Shown piece by piece: positions 44,001 to 53,032 of a DNA stretch of 64,000 nt. The notes below the pieces were generated by a model. That model was given only the letters and a program-made list of their open reading frames with translations. It was not told where the DNA came from and did no database searches. The stretch comes from Lachnospiraceae bacterium. Its GTDB lineage: Bacteria > Bacillota > Clostridia > Lachnospirales > Lachnospiraceae. The position numbers were made by a program, and so were the translations under genes. Location: contig JAIDHX010000034.1 of assembly GCA_029053015.1 (NCBI GenBank), forward strand, positions 186,001 through 250,000. The letters are read 5' to 3'. The first letter of the stretch is position 1; each line of letters starts with the position of its first letter.

Positions 44001-44975
44001 ATGGGCTATAAAGATTTGAAATTTGAAGCGGACAGTATTTTTTTAGTGACGGGGGGCGCCGGTTTTATCGGCTCCAACCTGTGTGAAGCGCTGGTGGAAA
44101 TGGGCTATACGGTGCGTTGTCTGGACAACCTCTCCACAGGCAGTTATGACAATATTGCACATTTGGAGAAAAGCGGCAGATTTACCTTTATCAAAGGCGA
44201 TATCCGTGATTTGGACACCTGCATGGAGGCATGCAAGGATGTGGATTATGTGCTCAATCAGGCTGCATGGGGCAGTGTGCCTCGCAGCATCGAGATGCCT
44301 CTTTTATATGAGGAAATCAATATTCGCGGTACCCTGAATATGATGGAGGCAGCGAGACAGAGCGGCGTGAAAAAATTTGTGTACGCTTCCAGTTCCTCCG
44401 TATACGGCGACCATCCGGTGCTGCCCAAGAAGGAGGGCGCGGAAGGAAAGCTTTTGTCCCCCTATGCGCTCACCAAGCGGGTTGACGAGGAGTACGGAAG
44501 GCTCTACAAGGTGCTTTACGGGCTGGATACCTACGGGCTTCGGTATTTCAATGTTTTTGGCAGGAGGCAGAATCCCGAGGGCATGTATGCGGCGGTGATT
44601 CCGAAGTTCATTAAGCAGCTTTTGGCGGACGAAGCGCCCACCATCAACGGCGACGGCAGGCAGTCCCGCGATTTTACTTATATCGACAATGTAATTGAGG
44701 CAAATTTAAGAGCATGTCTGGCGTCCGAAGAAGCGGCAGGCGAGGCCTTTAACATCGGTGCAGGCGGCAGGGAATTTTTGATTGATATTTATTATGATTT
44801 GTGTAAGGCGCTGGGCAAGGAGATTGAGCCGAAATTCGGTCCCAGCCGCCCCGGCGATATCAGGGATTCCAATGCGGACATCAGCAAGGCGCGCGAACTT
44901 CTAGGCTACAATCCCGAGTATGATTTCAAAGCAGGCATTACACTTGCAATTGACTGGTATAAAGCAAATCTGTAA
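44001..44975 (+). CDS. UDP-GlcNAc/GlcNAcA C4-epimerase (TviC/WbpP-like)
   Basis: 324 residues, extended SDR. Seen: LVTGGAGFIGSNLCEALVE, LDNLSTGSYDNI, YASSSSVYGDHP, SPYALTKRVDEEY (YxxxK), and RYFNVFGRRQNP. It interconverts gluco and galacto forms of UDP-HexNAc or the uronic acid made by its neighbour. I chose ATG 44001 because GGGAG lies five bases upstream; 43989 is in frame. It ends the 35734 operon, and the second palindromic element follows 18 bases after its stop. Confidence 0.92.
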   Translation: MGYKDLKFEADSIFLVTGGAGFIGSNLCEALVEMGYTVRCLDNLSTGSYDNIAHLEKSGRFTFIKGDIRDLDTCMEACKDVDYVLNQAAWGSVPRSIEMPLLYEEINIRGTLNMMEAARQSGVKKFVYASSSSVYGDHPVLPKKEGAEGKLLSPYALTKRVDEEYGRLYKVLYGLDTYGLRYFNVFGRRQNPEGMYAAVIPKFIKQLLADEAPTINGDGRQSRDFTYIDNVIEANLRACLASEEAAGEAFNIGAGGREFLIDIYYDLCKALGKEIEPKFGPSRPGDIRDSNADISKARELLGYNPEYDFKAGITLAIDWYKANL

Positions 44976-44993
44976 GCAAGCTGCCGGCTTAGA

Positions 44994-45128
44994 ATTGGGG
45001 ATATTGTATATTCCAACGCAGACACGCTTTCGCTCCGCAAAAAACGCAACGGTACTAAGCTCGAAAATACCTCGCTAAGTACCGGCGTCTTTTAAGGGTC
45101 TGCTTATGGAATATACAATATCCCCAAT
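44994..45128. repeat. Palindromic intergenic element, copy 2
   Basis: A 135-base element with 30-base terminal arms (44994-45023 and 45098-45128). Its core matches the reverse complement of the core at 16093-16230, including an 18-base block next to the left arm (AGACACGCTTTCGCTCCG here) with one mismatch. The outer few bases of the arms differ from copy 1 yet still pair within this copy. No reading frame is seen in 44976-45193. Confidence 0.85.
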
Positions 45129-45193
45129 GACAACGGCAACACTTCAAGAATTTGCAATTGCCTACCAGGTATAGACATGAAAGGAAGTTACAG

Positions 45194-46114
45194 ATGAAAT
45201 ATCAGCTTGTTGTGTTTGGCGTAAAGGATACCACCGAGCGGATTGTGGAGTTTATCCAGACAAAGATACGCAAGGTGGATTTGGTGGTGACCATCAGCGG
45301 AGCGGTGCTTCAGAAAAATCAGGTTTCGGGTTTTAAGGGGCTTTCGTTCCTCACGGAAAAATACGGGATTCCGGTACGGGAAGTGGACAGCTATGCGTTA
45401 AAGGACGAGGCAACGCAGGCCTTTTTTGCAGAAAACGAGTTTGATATCGGTATTTCCATGGGCTGGCAAAGGCTGATACCTGCTGCGGTGCTGGACAGGT
45501 TTCGTTACGGTGTCTTCGGCTTTCATGGAAACTGCGCATACCTACCCTATGGCAGAGGACGCTCACCGTTGAACTGGTCCATTATAAACGGGGATACCCG
45601 CTTCAACCTGAATCTCTTTCAGTACGATGAAAAAGCGGACAGTCCCAATATTTTTGCCAGTGAGATGTGCGCCATCACGCAGCACGACACGGTCAGGAGT
45701 ATGCAGTACAAGAACATCATCTGTTCCCAGAACTTGATTCGCAGGCTGCTTGCGGCGTATGAGGACGGCAATATCAAAATCAACAGGGAATCTAAGGATT
45801 TTGATTCATGGTATGAGAAGCGTACAGCAGCTGACGGCAAAATAGATTTTCACGGCAAGACGCGGGATATTTACAATCTGATACGTGGTGTGACGGCGCC
45901 TTTTCCGGGTGCTTTCGCCTATGTGGGAGAAGAAAAGGTACTGGTATGGGATGCGGTGCCTTTTGATGAGATGTTGGATTTTTCCGCATACCGGCCGGGG
46001 GAAGTGATAGAAGTGTTTGACAATCAGCCCATTGTACGGACGGTGGATGGCTCGCTGCTGATTCGGCGGTATGAGGCGGCGGTTCAGCTAAAGGCGGGAG
46101 ATATTCTGGAATAG
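45194..46114 (+). CDS. Sugar N-formyltransferase-like protein
   Basis: 306 residues, methionyl-tRNA formyltransferase fold. Seen: GISMGWQRLIP, GFHGNCAYLPYGRGRSPLNW with the His-Gly-Asn and proline pattern of the active site, and IRGVTAPFPGAF near the start of the C-terminal domain. Sugar formyltransferases use N10-formyl-tetrahydrofolate to formylate an amino sugar. PseC provides a 4-amino sugar in this locus, but the true acceptor is unknown. ATG 45194 has AGGAAG upstream. It opens a block that continues through 49137. Confidence 0.85.
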   Translation: MKYQLVVFGVKDTTERIVEFIQTKIRKVDLVVTISGAVLQKNQVSGFKGLSFLTEKYGIPVREVDSYALKDEATQAFFAENEFDIGISMGWQRLIPAAVLDRFRYGVFGFHGNCAYLPYGRGRSPLNWSIINGDTRFNLNLFQYDEKADSPNIFASEMCAITQHDTVRSMQYKNIICSQNLIRRLLAAYEDGNIKINRESKDFDSWYEKRTAADGKIDFHGKTRDIYNLIRGVTAPFPGAFAYVGEEKVLVWDAVPFDEMLDFSAYRPGEVIEVFDNQPIVRTVDGSLLIRRYEAAVQLKAGDILE

Positions 46115-46124
46115 AGGTATTTGG

Positions 46125-46874
46125 ATGCAGATTGCAATTCGTTTAGACGACATTACGCCGGACATGGACTGGGAGCGTTTTCTTGCTTTTAAGGAAATAC
46201 TGGACGGGTGCGGCGTAAAACCTTTAATCGGTGTGGTTCCCGACAACAGGGATGAAAACCTGCACAGGACAGAGGCGGCGGGCGGTTTTTGGGAGTATAT
46301 CAAGGAGCTTCAGGAGAACGGCTGGTGTGTCGCCCTGCACGGCTGCAGGCATATTTATACGACAAAAAAAGGGGGGCTGTTCCCTTTAAACCGCTTTTCC
46401 GAGTTTGCCGGAGTGCCTTATGAAAGGCAGAAGGAAATGCTCTCCGAGGCGGCGGAAATCTTGGAAAAGAATGGCATTCGGACGGATATTTTTATGGCGC
46501 CGGCGCATTCCTATGACAGAAATACGCTGAAAGCGCTAAAAGAACTGGGATACTGTAACATGACGGACGGATTTGGCAGTCGTCCTTACCGGTGGCAGGG
46601 CATGACATTCTATCCGATTTCCTTTCTGCTCAGCAGGAGCTTAAAAAAGAAAACGGGTGTTACCACAATGGTGGTACATACAAATGAAATAGACGATGCA
46701 GGAATGGAGCGGATGCGGAGACTGTTGTCAGAGCAGCAGGATCATTTGATTTCCTATAGCGATTTTCTTGCCATGGCGAGCAGAAAAAAAGGAACTTGCG
46801 GTCATTTATGGGAGTATATGCTGGCAACGGCAAAGAGGGTGCTGGTAAAACTGAAACAGGAAAGGCATGGGTAG
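46125..46874 (+). CDS. DUF2334-type polysaccharide deacetylase-like protein
   Basis: 249 residues, no signal peptide. Seen: AIRLDDITPDMDW with the first metal-site Asp pair, ALHGCRHIY with the His pair, and FMAPAHSYDRNTL. These are the motifs of the NodB/DUF2334 deacetylase fold. Cytoplasmic location suggests action on a lipid-linked or nucleotide-linked intermediate, perhaps freeing the amino group that the formyltransferase before it then modifies. The gap to that gene is 10 bases. Confidence 0.82.
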   Translation: MQIAIRLDDITPDMDWERFLAFKEILDGCGVKPLIGVVPDNRDENLHRTEAAGGFWEYIKELQENGWCVALHGCRHIYTTKKGGLFPLNRFSEFAGVPYERQKEMLSEAAEILEKNGIRTDIFMAPAHSYDRNTLKALKELGYCNMTDGFGSRPYRWQGMTFYPISFLLSRSLKKKTGVTTMVVHTNEIDDAGMERMRRLLSEQQDHLISYSDFLAMASRKKGTCGHLWEYMLATAKRVLVKLKQERHG

Positions 46875-49137
46875 CAGAATGAAAGAGCCTATCAGAATTC
46901 TCCATGTTCTCGGAGGACTCAGTCTGGGTGGGGCAGAAAGCCGCATTATGGATTTATACCGCAGTACGGACAGGCAGAAAATGCAGTTTGATTTTCTAGT
47001 ACATTCCTCAGAAAAAGAGCATTTTGACGAAGAAATAGAGGCGTTGGGGGGGCGGATTTACCGCGTCCCCCGTTTTAAGGTATATAATTGGTTTTCTTAC
47101 AAAAGAGCGCTGAAGCGCTTTTTTGCACAGCATCGCGAGTTTCGGGCGGTACACGGACATATGACGAGTACCGCCGCGATCTATCTGCCGATAGCGAAAA
47201 AGGCGGGGGTTCCGATTGTTATCGGACATGCCAGAAGCGCGGGCGTAGCAGACGGACTCAAAGGGCTTTTGACAAAGTGGCTGCGCCGTCCTTTAAAACA
47301 CAGGGCGGATTACTGCCTTGCCTGCTCTAAAGAAGCAGGAGAAGCAGTGTATGGAAAAAAATGGGTGGCTTCGGGAAGGGTGGAAGTGGTTCCCAATGCC
47401 ATTGACGCTGCCAAATATGTATATGACGAAAATGTCAGAAATGAGATGAGGAAGGAACTCGGTCTTTCGGATAAGCTTGTTATCGGGCATGTAGGAAGCT
47501 TCAGGGAGGCAAAAAACCATGTCTTTCTGATTCAAATATTTGCGGAAATTTACAAGAAAAGAAAAGATGCAGTGCTGCTTTTGCTTGGCGATGGCGCGCT
47601 GAGAGAGACGATAGAAAAACAGGTTTCGGAGGCGGGGCTGACACAGGCAGTCCGCTTTTTGGGCAATCAGGCAAAGGTGAGTCCCTATTATCAGGCGATG
47701 GATTATCTGGTGTTTCCTTCCCTATACGAAGGGCTGCCGGGGACTGTTATTGAGGCGCAGGCGGCAGGACTTCGATGTCTGGTGTCGGATGCCGTGACAA
47801 AGGAAGCCGGTGTTACCGAGCTTGCAGAGTTTTTCAGCTTACATAAGGCGGCTTCGGAATGGGCGGCGCATGTGGTAGAAAACTGCGGCTACGAAAGAAA
47901 AAGCAGACTGTCGGATATTCAAAAGGCAGGTTTTGATATCAGCGCGCAGGCGGCACGGTACGAGGAGATTTACAGAAAAAATGTACTGTTGATGGTGCCT
48001 ATGCTGCATCAGGGCGGTTTTGAGCGCATCTGTGTGCAGACGGCAAAGCTTTTGGCAGACAAATATAATGTTACGATTGCCATCTTCAGCTCGGAGGATA
48101 TGTTCTATGATGTGGGGGATATCCCGCTTATCGATTTAAATTTGGGAAGCCGACCCGGCATTGCGGGAAAACTTCTCAATATTCTGCGGCGTATCAGGGC
48201 AGTTAAAAAAGTAAAAAAAGAAAAGAATATTCATGTGACCTACAGTTTTGGGCTTACGGCAAATCTGATAAACGCCTTGGCGAAGGTACAGGATAACGTA
48301 TGGATTGGTATCAGGGGCTATGGTGATTTGGTAGCAAAGCGGGTGATGAAACTGACCTGCAGGCGGGCGGACAAGGTAATCTGCTGTGCGAAGGAAATGG
48401 CGGATGACGTGGAAAAGTTTTATGGTCCAAAAACAGTGGAATGTCTCTACAATCCCTGTGATACAAAAAGGTTGGAGGCACTTGCGGAAGAACAGCCGGA
48501 TGCAGCACATGGCGCATTTCTTTCCGAAAAACAGCCCTTGCTTGTATCCATGAGCAGGGTGGATGACGTAAAGGGCTTTTGGCATCAGATAAAAGCCTTT
48601 GCATTGATAAAAAAAGAAATTCCGGAAGCAGGACTGATGATTATCGGGGACGGGGATTTCTCCGAATATGAAAAGCTGGCGGAGGAGCTTCAGGTGCGGG
48701 ACAGCGTGCTCTTTACAGGTGTGCAGAAAAATCCGTTCTGTTATCTGAAGCGGGCTTCCCTGTATTTGATGACCTCTGAGACAGAAGGCTTTCCCAACGC
48801 CATGTTGGAGGCGATGGCGGTCGGCGTGCCGGCGTTGTCGGTCAACTGCAAAACCGGTCCGGCGGAGATACTGCTCTCCGATTATCGGGAAGCAGATAAT
48901 CAGCATGAAGTATATTATGGGGCATATGGATATCTTTTGCCGATTATGAATCCAAATAAGAATTTGGATGCTGCTATCGTAGAGGAAGAAGAAAGGATAT
49001 TGGCCCGGGAGGCTGTCCGGCTGTTGAACAGGCCGGAGGAATTGGCGAGAATGGGACAGGCGGCAATGGACAGGAGCAGATATTTTTCAATGGACAGTTA
49101 TGTGTCACAGATTTGGCAGAAAATAGAGCAAGTTTGA
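46867..49137 (+). CDS. Fused double GT4 glycosyltransferase
   Basis: 756 residues, twice the size of one GT4. The first unit (about 1-370) has ILHVLGGLSLGGAESRIMDL, HVGSFREAKNHVFLI and FPSLYEGLPGTVIEAQAAGL. The second unit (about 375-755) begins LLMVPMLHQGGFERICVQTA and has VSMSRVDDVKGFWHQIKAF and MTSETEGFPNAMLEAMAVG. Both keep the E-x7-E motif and so both may be active, adding two sugars in a row. The ATG at 46867 overlaps the previous stop and has AGGAAAGG just upstream; 46879 is an in-frame alternative. No stop or frameshift is seen at the join. Confidence 0.9.
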   Translation: MGSRMKEPIRILHVLGGLSLGGAESRIMDLYRSTDRQKMQFDFLVHSSEKEHFDEEIEALGGRIYRVPRFKVYNWFSYKRALKRFFAQHREFRAVHGHMTSTAAIYLPIAKKAGVPIVIGHARSAGVADGLKGLLTKWLRRPLKHRADYCLACSKEAGEAVYGKKWVASGRVEVVPNAIDAAKYVYDENVRNEMRKELGLSDKLVIGHVGSFREAKNHVFLIQIFAEIYKKRKDAVLLLLGDGALRETIEKQVSEAGLTQAVRFLGNQAKVSPYYQAMDYLVFPSLYEGLPGTVIEAQAAGLRCLVSDAVTKEAGVTELAEFFSLHKAASEWAAHVVENCGYERKSRLSDIQKAGFDISAQAARYEEIYRKNVLLMVPMLHQGGFERICVQTAKLLADKYNVTIAIFSSEDMFYDVGDIPLIDLNLGSRPGIAGKLLNILRRIRAVKKVKKEKNIHVTYSFGLTANLINALAKVQDNVWIGIRGYGDLVAKRVMKLTCRRADKVICCAKEMADDVEKFYGPKTVECLYNPCDTKRLEALAEEQPDAAHGAFLSEKQPLLVSMSRVDDVKGFWHQIKAFALIKKEIPEAGLMIIGDGDFSEYEKLAEELQVRDSVLFTGVQKNPFCYLKRASLYLMTSETEGFPNAMLEAMAVGVPALSVNCKTGPAEILLSDYREADNQHEVYYGAYGYLLPIMNPNKNLDAAIVEEEERILAREAVRLLNRPEELARMGQAAMDRSRYFSMDSYVSQIWQKIEQV

Positions 49138-49162
49138 CTAAAAACGGCTATTGTGCTATATT
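49134..49162 (+). promoter_or_regulatory. Promoter P1 of a repeated type
   Basis: TTGACT (49134-49139), 17 bases ending TGTGC, TATATT (49157-49162). The -35 overlaps the stop of the double GT4. Near-identical promoters occur at 54844-54872 and 61316-61344. Confidence 0.8.
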
Positions 49163-49209
49163 GTTTGAAACAGTTGTCAGCTATTTTAGTAAATACAGGG
49201 AGAAAATTC

Positions 49210-49974
49210 ATGTTTTCATTTGAGGATTATCGGAAGATTATAGATATTATCAAATCAACCGGCAGGTACATGGGGTATAAAGAAGCTTTGGGCAGTGACA
49301 AATTTATTCTTATGCGCCATGATGTAGAATACAGTGTGGAGCGTGCTTATGCACTTGCAAAAGTAGAAGAAAGTATGGATTTTACCTCTTCCTATTTTTT
49401 TCAGTGGACGAACAATTCCTACAATATTCTTTCCAGAAAAAATGTGGCAATGGTCAAGGATATGCATGAAAGAGGGCATGTTATCGGTCTGCATTATGCT
49501 TTGAACGGCATGACGGACATGGAGCAGATTCGTAAGCAGATTGTAAAGGAAATGAATATTCTAAGCGAGATGTTCGGCTTCAAGGTAGATATTTTTTCCA
49601 TACATAGACCGTCTAAGGATATTTTGCGGGAGAACATCAAAATCCAAGGTATTCTGAATGCATATCAGGATGATTTCTTTACCTTTGCGGAAAATGTCAC
49701 GGAGGATACGCCGGTGGCAGTAAAATATATGTCTGATGCCAATCACATATGGCGGTACGGCTATCCGGATGAGAAGAATATATGTGAAAATGACAAAGTG
49801 CAGATATTGACGCATCCCTTTGCATGGACGAAGATGGGCTGCGATAATTTTGATAACTATAAACTGTTGGTAACGGAAAAGACAGAAGAACTGATACAAA
49901 GTATTGACAATGAATGTAAGGATTTTGTGGAATACAAGGAGTGGTTTCTGCAAAATGCAGTTTTGCATGAATAG
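49210..49974 (+). CDS. Polysaccharide deacetylase-like protein
   Basis: 254 residues, no signal peptide. Seen: ILMRHDVEYSVERA with the metal-site Asp in the RHDVE motif, GLHYALNG and FSIHRPSKD with the histidines, and ILTHPFAW late. It belongs to the NodB-like fold but to an unnamed subgroup. Its target could be a lipid-linked sugar. ATG 49210 follows AGGGAGAAAA. It is the first gene after promoter P1. Confidence 0.78.
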   Translation: MFSFEDYRKIIDIIKSTGRYMGYKEALGSDKFILMRHDVEYSVERAYALAKVEESMDFTSSYFFQWTNNSYNILSRKNVAMVKDMHERGHVIGLHYALNGMTDMEQIRKQIVKEMNILSEMFGFKVDIFSIHRPSKDILRENIKIQGILNAYQDDFFTFAENVTEDTPVAVKYMSDANHIWRYGYPDEKNICENDKVQILTHPFAWTKMGCDNFDNYKLLVTEKTEELIQSIDNECKDFVEYKEWFLQNAVLHE

Positions 49975-50015
49975 ACAGGCTTGCCGTGCGCTGCGTGGGA
50001 AGGATGTGTGAAAAT

Positions 50016-51104
50016 ATGAAGAGAATAGCTTTCTACTGCAGCTCGTTGTCAAGAGGAGGGGCGGAAAGAGTATTTGTTAATTTAGCGGAATATTTTAACC
50101 AAAAGGGATGCGAGGTATTTATTGTAACGCAGTATCAGCATAAAGATGAGTATACAATCAGTGAAGGAATTACAAGGATTTTATCTGATTTAACCGAACA
50201 AGAAACAGGAAAAAGCCGGATTAGAAATCTGCTTGCCAGATTGTCTAAGCTTCACCGGATATTCAGGCAAATTCAACCGGATATTATATTATCATGCAAT
50301 GGTAAAAATAATTTTATGGCAATGGCAGCCAATACCTTTTTAAAAGGTAAGGTTGTGGTTTCTGTCGTTGCAGACCCTAAGATGGAGTATTATACAAAAG
50401 TTATGCAGTTTCTCGCAAAGAATTACTTTTGCTTTGCCGATGGCATTGTGCTCCAGACAAAACAGGCAATGAATTTTTTCCCTAAGCGGATTCAAAAAAA
50501 ATCTATTATTTTGCAAAACTCTGTAAATCCCAAATTTATGAGGTCCCGGTATGAAGGAGTGCGCCGAAAGGAAATTGTGGCGGTGGGCAGGCTGGATGAA
50601 AATAAAAACCATGCTATGCTGATTAAGGCGTTTGCCGGATTGGCGGAAGAATTTTCTGATTATACAGTGATAGTATATGGCGAGGGGGAAAGCCGTGCCG
50701 GACTGGAGAAACTGATTGCCGACCTGCATTTAGGGGAGCGCGTTTTTTTGTATGGAAAATGCGAAACAATAGAGAAACAGATTTATGAAAGCAGTCTGTT
50801 TGTTATGACCTCTGATACGGAGGGAATGCCCAATGCATTACTTGAGGCAATGTCACTTGGACTGCCGGTTATTTCCACGGACTGCCCCTGCGGTGGTCCG
50901 GCTGAACTGATACACCATGGGGAAAATGGTTATTTGGTTCCGGTAAGAGACGAGAAGGCTTTAAAAGAGCAGATTTGGTATTGTCTGAGCCATCCGGAGG
51001 AACTGGAGAGCGTGGGAAGAAGAGCGGCAGAAATCCAGTGTGCAATGAAGCCTGAAGTGGTAAATAGAAAGTGGGAAGAATATTTTGAACAGGTTATGAA
51101 ATAG
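50016..51104 (+). CDS. GT4 glycosyltransferase (AT-rich)
   Basis: 362 residues. Seen: RIAFYCSSLSRGGAERVFVNLA, VAVGRLDENKNHAMLIKAF, and FVMTSDTEGMPNALLEAMSLGLPV with the E-x7-E motif. This matches the GalNAc/GlcNAc-type GT4 family of EPS loci (PglH/PglJ-like). ATG 50016 is 11 bases after GGAAGGA. More AT-rich than the Pse and CapD operons, like several neighbours. Donor unknown. Confidence 0.9.
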   Translation: MKRIAFYCSSLSRGGAERVFVNLAEYFNQKGCEVFIVTQYQHKDEYTISEGITRILSDLTEQETGKSRIRNLLARLSKLHRIFRQIQPDIILSCNGKNNFMAMAANTFLKGKVVVSVVADPKMEYYTKVMQFLAKNYFCFADGIVLQTKQAMNFFPKRIQKKSIILQNSVNPKFMRSRYEGVRRKEIVAVGRLDENKNHAMLIKAFAGLAEEFSDYTVIVYGEGESRAGLEKLIADLHLGERVFLYGKCETIEKQIYESSLFVMTSDTEGMPNALLEAMSLGLPVISTDCPCGGPAELIHHGENGYLVPVRDEKALKEQIWYCLSHPEELESVGRRAAEIQCAMKPEVVNRKWEEYFEQVMK

Positions 51105-51116
51105 GGAGATTGTAAT

Positions 51117-52145
51117 ATGCTGATTTCTGTGATTGTAGCAGTATATAATATTGAAAAATATATTGCTTGTTGTATAGAGTCAATCCAACGGCAAACTTAT
51201 CGAGAACTGGAAATTATATTGGTGGATGATGGCTCGACAGACAGGTCGGGAGAAATCTGCGATGCTTATCAAAAAAAAGATGAAAGAATTAAGGTGATTC
51301 ATAGAGAAAACGGCGGGTTAAGCGCCGCGCGAAATACAGGGATAGCACATGCAGAAGGAGATTATATTACATTTGTGGACGGAGATGACTGGATAGAAGA
51401 TTCCATGTATGAGAAGATGGCGGAGCAGGTCAGAAAAGAGGGAGCGGATTTAGTTGCATGCAGATACTATTGTATTTATAAGGACTTTCGCGTTGACGAA
51501 TCAACAGACAAGATTACGGTGTTCGAGAAGCCTTTTTCGATGCTCGCCCAGTGCTTAAGGGAGGACGAGAAGTTTTTAATTCAGCACGCGGCATGGAATA
51601 AGCTGTATAAGCGCGAATTGTTGGGGGAAGAAAGATTCCCTGAAGGCAAATGGTATGAGGATGTGGTTTTTTCTGCAAAAATATTGAGCAGGGTGCAGAA
51701 GGGGGTATATATTGACACTGCTCTTTATGACTATGTCTGTGAGCGGGAAGGAAGCATCATGAATGCAGGACTGACGGAGAGGTACTTTACCGATCTGCTG
51801 CCGGCCTATATAGAAAAGGAAAGTTATCTGGAATCACTTCCGGATTCGGAGCCCCTGTGTTTACACAGGTATTTTTTGTATAAGAGACTATTAAATCTCT
51901 ACAGGGATTTGTTTAAAAAAGAAAATAAGGCTGTCCGCAGACATAAAAAAGATGTGGTGCGGATACTGCGGGAAAGGAAGAGTACCTTTTCGGAAGTATA
52001 CGGGATGGAAATTGCTGCTAAAACAGAGAAAATAAAAATGCAGATGTTTATGATATCCCCGTTTTTGTTTCGGATGTTTATGGCAGTCAATGACGCATTG
52101 ATTTTACCATACAGGTTAAAAAGAATGGAGAAGAAAAAATGTTGA
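51117..52145 (+). CDS. GT2 glycosyltransferase
   Basis: 342 residues. Seen: ISVIVAVYNIEKYIACCIESI, DDGSTDRSG, ENGGLSAARNTGI and FVDGDDWIEDSMY (DXD). The C-terminal half has NKLYKRELL and a basic end, RLKRMEKKKC. It is the standard EpsJ/CpsJ-like layout, often a galactosyl or HexNAc transferase. Its stop overlaps the start of the fucosyltransferase by 7 bases, which links the two in expression and suggests it adds the sugar that is then fucosylated. Confidence 0.9.
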   Translation: MLISVIVAVYNIEKYIACCIESIQRQTYRELEIILVDDGSTDRSGEICDAYQKKDERIKVIHRENGGLSAARNTGIAHAEGDYITFVDGDDWIEDSMYEKMAEQVRKEGADLVACRYYCIYKDFRVDESTDKITVFEKPFSMLAQCLREDEKFLIQHAAWNKLYKRELLGEERFPEGKWYEDVVFSAKILSRVQKGVYIDTALYDYVCEREGSIMNAGLTERYFTDLLPAYIEKESYLESLPDSEPLCLHRYFLYKRLLNLYRDLFKKENKAVRRHKKDVVRILRERKSTFSEVYGMEIAAKTEKIKMQMFMISPFLFRMFMAVNDALILPYRLKRMEKKKC

Positions 52146-53032
52146 TGGTACAGATGTCGGGGGGATTGGGAAATCAGATGTTTACCTATGCGCTGTATAA
52201 GGCATTGCTGCATGAGGGGAAAAATGTCTGCGTGGATGATTTTACCCATTATCAGGAAATAGGCAGGTATGACAATACGCTGGAAAAAATATTCCCTTTA
52301 TCGTATAGGAGGGGTACCAGGGCAGAGTATAATGCCCTGACGGATTCGTCTTTGCTGCCGTGGCACCGTATCAGGAGAAAACTGTTTGGTAGAAGGCAGA
52401 AAGTATATGAAGAGAAGGATGCCATTGTTTTTGAACGGGAAGTTTTTGAGCAGGATGATGCCTGTCTGATAGGATATTGGCAGAGCGAGAGGTACTTTGA
52501 GAGCGTTAAGGAGGAGCTAAGCCGGGAGTTTACATTTGACTGGGAGAATTTCCCACCGGATGCGCTGCGCTACAGGGAGCAGATGAAGAAAACAAATTCG
52601 GTCAGCCTGCATGTAAGGAGGGGGGATTATTTAAATGATAAATTTGCCCCGATATACGGCGGCATTTGTACGGATGCGTATTATCACGGCGCGGAGGAAT
52701 ATTTACAGAAAAAGTATGGAGACTGTGTGTTTTATCTTTTTACAGATGATATAGAATGGGGAAAAGAAGCAGCGGGAGAAAACAGGGTGCTTGTGGACTG
52801 CGCCGGTTCCGATAATGCTTATGTTGACATGGCGCTTATGAGCTGCTGCAAACACCATATTATTGCAAACAGCAGTTTTAGCTGGTGGGGGGCGTGGCTG
52901 AACCCCAATCCGAACAAAAACGTGGCAGCGCCTGCAAAATGGCTGAATACCTCCGACGGAGAGGATATTTACCATGGGTTATGTACAGTCAGAATTGATG
53001 AAAAAGGAAAGGTAGTCAGGGAGAAGATATGA
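52139..53032 (+). CDS. GT11 alpha-1,2-fucosyltransferase
   Basis: Moves L-fucose from GDP-fucose to O2 of a terminal galactose or similar sugar. 297 residues, family length. Seen: MSGGLGNQMFTYALYKAL at residues 6-23, GYWQSERYF at 112-120, the GDP-fucose motif H158-VRRGD-163, and NSSFSWWGAWLNPN. These are all GT11 hallmarks (WbsJ/FutC family). The donor is supplied by gmd-fcl-manC at the left end of the window. The GT6 gene begins 4 bases before its stop. Together they reproduce the H-antigen then A/B-antigen order of synthesis. Confidence 0.93.
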   Translation: MLMVQMSGGLGNQMFTYALYKALLHEGKNVCVDDFTHYQEIGRYDNTLEKIFPLSYRRGTRAEYNALTDSSLLPWHRIRRKLFGRRQKVYEEKDAIVFEREVFEQDDACLIGYWQSERYFESVKEELSREFTFDWENFPPDALRYREQMKKTNSVSLHVRRGDYLNDKFAPIYGGICTDAYYHGAEEYLQKKYGDCVFYLFTDDIEWGKEAAGENRVLVDCAGSDNAYVDMALMSCCKHHIIANSSFSWWGAWLNPNPNKNVAAPAKWLNTSDGEDIYHGLCTVRIDEKGKVVREKI

